Source: an uncultured Lachnospiraceae bacterium (lineage in GTDB: Bacteria > Bacillota > Clostridia > Lachnospirales > Lachnospiraceae). From it: 58,514 bases of DNA. Each line of letters starts with the position of its first letter. Position 1 is the stretch's first letter. The position numbers and the translations under genes are program-made. Positions 51,730-58,514 of the stretch are shown piece after piece. The DNA is taken from assembly GCA_946403625.1 (NCBI GenBank), contig CAMJAP010000008.1, positions 1-58,514 of the forward strand, read 5' to 3'. Below the pieces are notes generated by a model, which saw nothing but the letters and a program-made list of their open reading frames with translations, was not told where the DNA came from and ran no database searches.

Positions 51730-52347
51730 ATGGCTGAGAAAAAACTTTCGGCAAAACAGCAGGAAATATTGGACTATATCAAAGAAGAAACGATCAAAAA
51801 GGGATATCCGCCTACCGTCAGAGATATCTGTGAAGCGGTGAACCTGAAGTCGACATCTTCGGTACACGCTCATCTTTCTACTTTGGAAAGAAACGGTTTG
51901 ATCCGCAGAGACCCGACCAAACCCAGAGCGATCGAGATCATTGACAACAATTTCCAGATGGTACGACAGGAAATGACCAGCATTCCCATTGTCGGACAGG
52001 TTGCCGCAGGCCAGCCCATCCTGGCAGAGGAAAACATCAGCGGATATTTCCCCCTTCCGGTAGAATATGTTCCCAATGCGGATGTATTTGTACTGAAGGT
52101 AAAGGGCGAAAGTATGATCAATGCCGGCATTCATTCCGGGGACAGCATTTTTGTACAGAGCTGCAATTCCGCGAATAACGGAGATATCGTGGTTGCTTTG
52201 ATCGACGATTCCGCTACGGTAAAGACCTTTTACAAAGAAAAAGATCATATCCGCCTACAGCCGGAAAATGACACTATGGAGCCGATCATTGTAAAAGAAT
52301 GTACGATCCTGGGCAAGGTGTTCGGTGTGTTCCGCCTCTATCATTAA
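51730..52347 (+). CDS. lexA: SOS repressor LexA
   Basis: LexA represses SOS genes and cleaves itself when RecA is activated. The 205-residue protein has the winged-helix N-terminus (KQQEILDYI ... [23 protein letters not shown]), the Ala-Gly cleavage site in VGQVAAGQP, the catalytic Ser in GESM and Lys in ATVKTFY. The SD is AGAGGAGGAAA. Six boxes lie upstream. Confidence 0.97.
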   Translation: MAEKKLSAKQQEILDYIKEETIKKGYPPTVRDICEAVNLKSTSSVHAHLSTLERNGLIRRDPTKPRAIEIIDNNFQMVRQEMTSIPIVGQVAAGQPILAEENISGYFPLPVEYVPNADVFVLKVKGESMINAGIHSGDSIFVQSCNSANNGDIVVALIDDSATVKTFYKEKDHIRLQPENDTMEPIIVKECTILGKVFGVFRLYH

Positions 52348-52362
52348 AAGAATCCGTATACG

Positions 52363-52402
52363 AAAAACAGCGTCGACGAGGATTCGTTGACGCTGTTTTT
52401 TT
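52363..52402 (+). terminator. Rho-independent terminator after lexA
   Basis: CAGCGTCGACGA (52368-52379) pairs with TCGTTGACGCTG (52384-52395), one G-T pair, with flanking A-run and T-run; it may work in both directions. Confidence 0.92.
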
Positions 52403-52432
52403 ATTTGCATTTACGATTTTAAAAACGCTTCT

Positions 52433-52780
52433 TTATAACTGATCTTTGTCGATCATCTTACCGTCTTTCCAGATGCGCTCCAGATCATAGAACAAACGGT
52501 TTTCACGGTCAAAAATGTGAATGATCACATCGCCGTAATCCATCAGTACCCAGTTGGCGTTGCGATAACCTTCAACCTGCTTCGGGCTCACGCCGGCACG
52601 GCCGAGTTTTTCTTCTATAAAGTCCGCAATCGCATGTACCTGGCTCGGATTGTTACCGTTTGCGATAATAAAAAAGTCTGCAATGGAAGATACTTCCTCG
52701 ATATCGATCACGCGTATGTCATCTGCCTTCTTTTCATCCATAGCAGCGATCGCGATTTTGGCCATTTCTTTAGCGTCCAT
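52433..52780 (-). CDS. rsfS: Ribosomal silencing factor RsfS
   Basis: RsfS binds L14 and blocks subunit joining when nutrients are scarce. The 115-residue protein shows the Iojap-family core ADFFIIANGNNPSQVHAIADFIEEKL and WVLMDYGDVIIHIF. The SD is AGAGGAG. It is downstream of yqeK, an arrangement common in Gram-positive bacteria. Confidence 0.95.
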   Translation of the reverse strand: MDAKEMAKIAIAAMDEKKADDIRVIDIEEVSSIADFFIIANGNNPSQVHAIADFIEEKLGRAGVSPKQVEGYRNANWVLMDYGDVIIHIFDRENRLFYDLERIWKDGKMIDKDQL

Positions 52781-52828
52781 GGTTTTGCTCCTCTCTTCTA
52801 GGTGACATAAAATAATTACGTTAACCGA

Positions 52829-53461
52829 TCACAATACGGAAGGATCGGCGAATTGTTTGTAATACTCAAATGCTTTCAGTGAATTTTCGTCCACCGGCTG
52901 TCCGCGATGCTCCAGATGAATCAGAGTCTGCTTCAGGATCATATACACCGCCTTCTGGAGATTTTGATAGATCTCTGCCCTGATCCAGGGCAGGCAATCC
53001 AGCATCTTGCGATTCGGCTCAATAAAATCCGCCGAAAAGACGATTGCTTCCAAAAGTGTCATATTTTCATAGCCGGTCGTATGGTATCGGATAGCACTCA
53101 GAATTTGTGGATCCGTCACACCGTATTTTTCTTTTGCAAGTACGGCTCCCAGTTTCGCATGGATCAGATAAGGATGCTCCTGCTCGATCGGTGTCAGTTC
53201 CACCTTATATTTCTTGCAAAGATGGTCTCTCTCGTCATCCTCCAGGCATTTCGCACAATCGTGCAATAAACCGGCGGTATACGCCATAGACAGTTCTCTC
53301 AGCCCTTTATCTTCCGCAACACGACCATGCCCATGTGCCATCATCAGAGACACGGCGGTATGCGCCACACCGATGCTGTGTATGTAACGGCGTTCATCCA
53401 GCTTTTTGCGCAGTTTCTTCAGAATCTCTTCTTCCGTATATTTTTCGCTCAAAACCTGCAT
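52829..53461 (-). CDS. yqeK: YqeK-type HD-domain Np4N hydrolase
   Basis: A 210-residue HD-domain phosphohydrolase that splits Ap4A symmetrically. HD-fold metal ligands are visible in HSIGVAHTAVSLM, LLHDCAK and HAKLGAVLA. The C-terminal SADFIEPNRKM block is typical. Usually a nadD gene precedes yqeK; here yhbY precedes it directly and nadD is not seen. The SD is AAGGAGC. Confidence 0.92.
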   Translation of the reverse strand: MQVLSEKYTEEEILKKLRKKLDERRYIHSIGVAHTAVSLMMAHGHGRVAEDKGLRELSMAYTAGLLHDCAKCLEDDERDHLCKKYKVELTPIEQEHPYLIHAKLGAVLAKEKYGVTDPQILSAIRYHTTGYENMTLLEAIVFSADFIEPNRKMLDCLPWIRAEIYQNLQKAVYMILKQTLIHLEHRGQPVDENSLKAFEYYKQFADPSVL

Positions 53462-53475
53462 CCGTATCCTGCTCC

Positions 53476-53775
53476 TTATGCTTTCGGCAATACGATCTGC
53501 GGATTGTCTTTAAACGGTTTGTACAGAACGACTTTACGGCCGATCAGCTGCACCAGCGTGGATCTGGTACGATCTGCCAGGGCCTGCGCCATAGTCATCG
53601 GATCGTCGGAAGCACCTTTTAAGATCGAAATCTTAACGATCTCACGATTGTTAAATGCTTCGCTGACAGCGTCACAGATTTCCGGTGTCAGATTAGACTT
53701 GCCGATTTGAAACAAAGCCGGTTCGTTGGCAGCCAGACTTTTTAAGTATGCTCTCTGCTTACTTGTTAACTGCAT
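53476..53775 (-). CDS. yhbY: YhbY-family ribosome assembly RNA-binding protein
   Basis: A 99-residue CRM-domain protein that associates with pre-50S particles. Family marks: LTSKQRAYLKSLA at the start, QIGKSNLTPEICDAV, and the GxxG-like loop region near LKGASDDP. ATG 53775 follows AGGAAGGAAA; an upstream ATG at 53793 is less likely. It lies between obgE and yqeK on the same strand. Confidence 0.93.
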   Translation of the reverse strand: MQLTSKQRAYLKSLAANEPALFQIGKSNLTPEICDAVSEAFNNREIVKISILKGASDDPMTMAQALADRTRSTLVQLIGRKVVLYKPFKDNPQIVLPKA

Positions 53776-53859
53776 ATGGTTTCCTTCCTGCATATCTGTG
53801 CATTGTATTGTGATTATGCCTGAATTGTGTATGGCAAAACTTCGTTACGAAAACTTGTT

Positions 53860-55259
<1,400 letters not shown>

Positions 55260-55273
55260 AAAAAGAAACATTT

Positions 55274-55558
55274 TTACTGCTCTACAGGATATACGCTTGC
55301 CTGCTTCTTATCACGGCCAAGACGCTCAAAACGCAATACGCCATCTGCCATTGCAAACAAAGTATCATCTCCGCCACGACCAACATTCAGACCCGGATGG
55401 ATCTTTGTGCCACGCTGTCTGTAGAGAATGTTGCCTGCCTTCACGAACTGTCCGTCCGCACGCTTTGCCCCTAATCTCTTGGATTCGGAATCACGACCGT
55501 TCTTCGTGGAACCTACACCCTTCTTGTGTGCAAAGAATTGAAGGTTTAATCTTAACAT
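55274..55558 (-). CDS. rpmA: 50S ribosomal protein L27 with cleavable N-terminal extension
   Basis: A 94-residue L27. The first residues [14 protein letters not shown] contain the Firmicutes-type extension that is removed after the FF by the protease Prp before L27 can work at the peptidyl-transferase centre. The body [19 protein letters not shown] is standard. The SD is GAGGTGAT. The prp gene lies directly upstream in the same operon. Confidence 0.97.
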   Translation of the reverse strand: MLRLNLQFFAHKKGVGSTKNGRDSESKRLGAKRADGQFVKAGNILYRQRGTKIHPGLNVGRGGDDTLFAMADGVLRFERLGRDKKQASVYPVEQ

Positions 55559-55613
55559 CTTTATCACCTCACTCTTCGTATCCCGATTTAATGTCTTTTC
55601 GTCAAAATCCAAT

Positions 55614-55931
55614 TCAGATTTCAACTTTTACATGAGATCTGCCGTATTGTTCTTCCACGCTTTTCAATCCCAAAACCAGTGCATCCATCAGCAAACCGGC
55701 TTTTTCGTCGGTTCCGTTCGGAAAATCCGTTTGGATACTACCGCTTTTTTCGTCTTCCGATACATTCATCGGACATTCTGTGAAAGAATCGATCGAGTTT
55801 ATCGTATTGATCACCAACATAGATACGGCAGAACATACGATATCACTACCATATTCTGCGTATCCGGCGTGTCCTGTACAGGAAAACCCGATATACCGAT
55901 CTCCGTTTCGTTTTACTTTTACCTTAATCAT
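55614..55931 (-). CDS. prp: Ribosomal-processing cysteine protease Prp
   Basis: A 105-residue cysteine protease that trims the L27 N-terminus. The catalytic histidine and cysteine are in [18 protein letters not shown]. It lies between rplU and rpmA, the usual arrangement in bacteria with extended L27. Its SD is weak, so it may be translationally coupled to rplU, 18 bases upstream. Confidence 0.95.
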   Translation of the reverse strand: MIKVKVKRNGDRYIGFSCTGHAGYAEYGSDIVCSAVSMLVINTINSIDSFTECPMNVSEDEKSGSIQTDFPNGTDEKAGLLMDALVLGLKSVEEQYGRSHVKVEI

Positions 55932-55949
55932 TGACGATTAAAATAATAC

Positions 55950-56255
55950 TTACGCGTTGATCTTTTCGATCTTGACCTGTGTGTAAGCCTGACGATGACC
56001 GTTCTTCTTGTGGTAACCGGTCTTCGGCTTATACTTGTAAACGATAACCTTGCGGTCACGTCCCTGCTTCATAACAGTAGCGGAAACGCTAGCCTTAGCT
56101 GCATCTGCGCCAACCTTTACGGAGCCATCGGAAACAAGTACTACCTGGTCAAAAGTAACAGTCTCACCAGCTTCTGCAGCGATCTTCTCAACCTTGATGA
56201 TATCGCCTTCGGAAACCTTATACTGCTTTCCACCTGTTGCAATAATTGCGTACAT
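55950..56255 (-). CDS. rplU: 50S ribosomal protein L21
   Basis: A 101-residue L21 with [14 protein letters not shown] at the start and [15 protein letters not shown] at the end, the rRNA-binding basic loop. The start at 56255 is eight to ten bases after AAGGAGG; an ATG three codons earlier is in frame but overlaps the SD. First gene of the rplU-prp-rpmA operon. Confidence 0.97.
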   Translation of the reverse strand: MYAIIATGGKQYKVSEGDIIKVEKIAAEAGETVTFDQVVLVSDGSVKVGADAAKASVSATVMKQGRDRKVIVYKYKPKTGYHKKNGHRQAYTQVKIEKINA

Positions 56256-56334
56256 GGTCTGCACCTCCTTATCACAAATCTCGCTGGCCTATGGTGATGA
56301 CTTAGTCATACTTATACCTCGCCAAGCGGCATAC
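56256..56334 (-). ncRNA. Candidate L21 leader (ribosomal protein autoregulatory RNA)
   Basis: The 5' UTR of about 80 bases between the predicted transcription start and rplU can fold into small hairpins (GCCgcttGGC; ATGACTaAGTCAT) before the SD. Firmicutes rplU genes often carry an L21 leader; identity is inferred from position and hairpins, not from a covariance search. Confidence 0.45.
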
Positions 56335-56340
56335 TCAAAT

Positions 56341-56369
56341 ATATTATCATCACAAACAACTTATGTCAA
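56341..56369 (-). promoter_or_regulatory. Promoter of the rplU operon
   Basis: Minus-strand TTGACA (plus 56364-56369), 17-base spacer, TAATAT (plus 56341-56346). Confidence 0.8.
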
Positions 56370-56429
56370 GCAATATGCACAAATTGTTTGAATGAATTTA
56401 CACAAACAGTCCAAAGAAATTGTTTCGGA

Positions 56430-56843
56430 TCATAAATGTATATTTTTGCGTATGGTAAAGATGTTCTTTCCGTCCCTGTACTCGTACTGAACATTGTCCA
56501 TACTCTTCTTTACCATATAGATCCCCAAACCACCGATGGGACGTTCCTCTGCAGAAAGAGTCACATCCGGATCTTCTTTTGCCAGGGGATCAAACGGACG
56601 ACCGCTGTCTTCAAAAGAAATTTCGATCGCGGCATCATTGTCGATCCGGTTGCATACGATGCGGATCATACCGGTTACCGGTTTGTACGCATAATGCGCA
56701 ACATTAACAAAGATCTCTTCCACGGCAACTTCGATCGGCATCTGATCTTTGGGAGAACAGTTCATTTCTTCCAAAAAAGAAGAAACAAACGCGATCACTT
56801 CATCCAGATTTTCCACTACAGCCTGTATGTTCAATTCTTTCAT
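56430..56843 (-). CDS. RsbW/SpoIIAB-like GHKL ATPase (anti-sigma-factor type)
   Basis: A 137-residue single-domain GHKL ATPase. N box VAVEEIFVNVAHYAY with the Mg-binding Asn, G1 box FEDSGRPFDP and G2-like GLGIYMVKKSMD are present. Such proteins phosphorylate STAS antagonists and hold sigma factors or other partners. ATG 56843 follows GAGGAG; a longer frame from 56876 is not needed. It is third in the STAS-unknown-GHKL set and no sigma factor is adjacent, so its target is open. Confidence 0.9.
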   Translation of the reverse strand: MKELNIQAVVENLDEVIAFVSSFLEEMNCSPKDQMPIEVAVEEIFVNVAHYAYKPVTGMIRIVCNRIDNDAAIEISFEDSGRPFDPLAKEDPDVTLSAEERPIGGLGIYMVKKSMDNVQYEYRDGKNIFTIRKNIHL

Positions 56844-56898
56844 AAACACCGGGCTCCTCTTCTGATCTTTATGCACAGCATTTTGCTGACCGATACGG

Positions 56899-57525
56899 TC
56901 AAAATGTTTTTGAAATCACCATTTCAACAATATCGCCTTTTACAGATACTTTTACATCGTCGGCAATATTCGCGACAATGGATTTTTCCAATTCATCCCA
57001 AGCTTCTTCTGCAGCAGCGTTTTCGGCTTTGCTCTCCTGCAGGTCTTCGCGATATTGCATATAGGACCATTCAAAACTGATATTGGACAAGGCATCCACT
57101 TCGCGCATCCCCGGCGTGCCGAACATTACCGTGCTGCCACCGTAATCCATAGGATCCGTATTAACCTGGTCCAGACTTTTGTATGCGGAGAGGATCAGAT
57201 TTTTGATCATTCCCATAAAGCCTTTGTTGGCTTCGTTCTTGCCGGAAGAAGACAAGGCGATCAGCTCGCGGGCTTTTTCGTCATCCATATAGGTGTCCGC
57301 ATCCAGGTGGATCCGGCATTCCTCGCCCTCTTTTTCCAGCCAGAATTTTGCATTAAATGCACCGGCGATCGCCTTCACCATACCAAGCGTTTCTTCGGCC
57401 AGAAGACGCAGTCGCAGAGAAGATTTGTGATCCAGCTCCTGGTATTTCGCAAAACGTTCTGTTTCCTTCAGAGCGGCTTCCATACCGGTTCCGTTACTGT
57501 ATACCATTATTTTGTCAGTCTGCAT
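56899..57525 (-). CDS. Unknown protein between STAS and GHKL genes, possibly a degenerate GHKL domain
   Basis: A 208-residue soluble protein. The segment LRLLAEETLGMVKAIAG resembles the N-box helix of its neighbour (VEEIFVNVAHYAY), but the Mg-binding Asn is replaced by Met, and no G1 or G2 box can be seen. The middle (SSSGKNEANKGFMGMIKNLIL) and the end (VKGDIVEMVISK) also fit a GHKL-like beta layer loosely. A catalytically dead partner of the GHKL ATPase is an inference. SD GGAGAG; 36 bases after the STAS gene. Confidence 0.65.
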   Translation of the reverse strand: MQTDKIMVYSNGTGMEAALKETERFAKYQELDHKSSLRLRLLAEETLGMVKAIAGAFNAKFWLEKEGEECRIHLDADTYMDDEKARELIALSSSGKNEANKGFMGMIKNLILSAYKSLDQVNTDPMDYGGSTVMFGTPGMREVDALSNISFEWSYMQYREDLQESKAENAAAEEAWDELEKSIVANIADDVKVSVKGDIVEMVISKTF

Positions 57526-57561
57526 CTTTTACACTCTCCGGATTTCGAATTGTCAAAAAGT

Positions 57562-57858
57562 TTATCGGATATCAATGATCGAAGAAAACCCGGTGACTTC
57601 AAAAATCTCTTTGACTTCTTCGGAAGCGTTCGTTACGGTCATGGATCCCTGCTTTGACATGATCTTTTGTGCCGTCATGATCACACGCAGACCGGCACTG
57701 GAGATGTATTCCAGATTACCGAAGTGGAAGGTAAGTTCCTTGATGCCTTCCAGATCCTGCTTGATCTCGCTCTCAAGTTCCGGAGCTGTTGTGGTATCCA
57801 GTCTGCCGGAAAGAAAAATGGTCAGTGCTGTTCCGTTCTGTTCTTTCGTGATGGTCAT
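57562..57858 (-). CDS. STAS-domain anti-anti-sigma factor
   Basis: A 98-residue single STAS domain of the SpoIIAA/RsbV type. The phosphorylatable serine region reads EYISSAGLRVI and the N-terminal strand is ALTIFLSGRLD. The SD is AAGGAGGG. It is co-oriented with, and just downstream of, glyS and begins the three-gene partner-switch-like set. Confidence 0.92.
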   Translation of the reverse strand: MTITKEQNGTALTIFLSGRLDTTTAPELESEIKQDLEGIKELTFHFGNLEYISSAGLRVIMTAQKIMSKQGSMTVTNASEEVKEIFEVTGFSSIIDIR

Positions 57859-57893
57859 TTCGTTGCCCTCCTTACTTCATGATTTCAGGTGAA

Positions 57894-58514
57894 TTAGAAA
57901 GTAAACTTGTCTGCAAAGAATGCTTCCAGTTCATCGATCGCTACACGTTCCTGCTCCATGGAATCACGGAAACGAACGGTAACCTTATGATCTTCCTCGG
58001 AATCAAAATCGTAGGTGATGCAGAACGGAGTACCGATCTCATCCTGGCGGCGATAACGCTTACCGATCGCACCACGATCATCAAATTCGCAGTTATATTT
58101 CTTGGACAGCTGAGCAAAGATCTTTTCCGCACCCTCGTTCAGCTTCTTGGACAACGGGAGCACACCGATCTTGACCGGAGCAATAGCCGGATGGAAATGC
58201 ATTACCACACGGATGTCCGGAGCTTCTTCAGTGCCCAGGTTCTCTTCGTCATAAGCAGCGCACAGGAAAGCCAATACCATACGGTCTGCACCCAGTGACG
58301 GCTCGATAACGTACGGGATATATTTCTCGTTACGGTTTTCATCAAAATAGGTCATATCCTGCTTGGATACGTTCTGGTGCTGTGTCAGGTCGTAATCGGT
58401 ACGGTCTGCGATACCCCACAGCTCGCCCCAGCCGATGGTCGGGAACAGATACTCGATATCCTGTTCCCACAGCTCGCCCCAGCCGATGGTCGGGAACAGA
58501 TACTCGATATCCTG
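57894..58514 (-). CDS. glyS: Glycine-tRNA ligase (5' part outside window)
   Basis: The C-terminal part of the class II dimeric glycyl-tRNA synthetase. Visible are [28 protein letters not shown] (motif 3 region), an anticodon-binding domain starting [13 protein letters not shown] and [18 protein letters not shown]. The frame is open to the window end. The last 100 bases repeat themselves: residues [17 protein letters not shown] are encoded twice in tandem, which does not fit the family, where GWGELWG occurs once. It is of the eukaryote/archaeal-like GlyQS type rather than the alpha2beta2 type. Confidence 0.9.
   Translation of the reverse strand, partial: QDIEYLFPTIGWGELWEQDIEYLFPTIGWGELWGIADRTDYDLTQHQNVSKQDMTYFDENRNEKYIPYVIEPSLGADRMVLAFLCAAYDEENLGTEEAPDIRVVMHFHPAIAPVKIGVLPLSKKLNEGAEKIFAQLSKKYNCEFDDRGAIGKRYRRQDEIGTPFCITYDFDSEEDHKVTVRFRDSMEQERVAIDELEAFFADKFTF
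58415..58514. repeat. 51-bp tandem duplication at the window end inside glyS
   Basis: Copy one is 58415-58465 and copy two 58466-58514 (49 of 51 bases, cut by the edge). The copies are identical and in frame (17 codons). Confidence 0.9.

Overview
The window looks like a chromosomal stretch of a moderate-GC, Gram-positive, Clostridia-type bacterium, most likely Lachnospiraceae. The evidence is a run of Firmicutes traits: a ribosomal protein L27 with the cleavable N-terminal extension and its protease Prp encoded next to it, SepF, a LexA gene facing a YneA-like LysM protein across CGAAC-type SOS boxes, an L21-type leader, an ynbB-type PLP enzyme, and strong AAGGAGG-type ribosome binding sites. 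No rRNA, tRNA, CRISPR array, insertion sequence or prophage was seen.

Layout. (1) 1-5059: end of ybeY, a lipid/polysaccharide flippase-like membrane protein and two FAD-dependent oxidoreductases. (2) 5115-13774: a tightly packed four-gene signalling operon with a Cache-domain kinase, a receiver-GGDEF protein, a membrane kinase, and a very large hybrid kinase fused to a DegV (fatty-acid-binding) domain. The first kinase has the phospho-acceptor histidine but no ATPase domain. The third gene has the ATPase domain but a glutamine where the histidine should be. The only visible output is cyclic-di-GMP. (3) 13820-26730: one long transcription unit, aroG-type DAHP synthase, proB, DUF896, formyl-THF cyclo-ligase, proA, miaB, mutS, a small membrane protein, mutL, an alpha/beta hydrolase and miaA, from an extended -10 promoter to a clear terminator. 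(4) 26743-31120: an AT-richer accessory island with a ribbon-helix-helix protein, a zinc-ribbon membrane protein, two paralogous lipoproteins and an Rpn nuclease gene that carries a perfect internal ribosome binding site. (5) 31271-39157: mreBCD, PBP2, rodA, mgsA and a D,D-carboxypeptidase, i.e. the wall-elongation cluster.

(6) 39236-42811: a P-loop protein, an HlyD-like protein, yggS and sepF; sepF has an array of five 12-bp repeats in its promoter region. (7) 42925-47833: a hypothetical membrane protein, then on the minus strand ynbB, aroB, lspA and rluD. (8) 47917-52402: an AI-2E family transporter, a Xer-type recombinase, an acidic-tailed membrane protein, a yneA-like gene and lexA with six SOS boxes between the last two. 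(9) 52433-56369 (minus): rplU-prp-rpmA, obgE, yhbY, yqeK and rsfS, all ribosome-related. (10) 56430-58514 (minus): glyS (cut by the window end), then a STAS / unknown / GHKL-ATPase trio that resembles an anti-sigma partner switch without a sigma factor.

The most unusual content is the signalling operon with complementary broken kinases and a DegV fusion, and the Rpn gene-within-a-gene. Functions are read from motifs only; no database search was possible.
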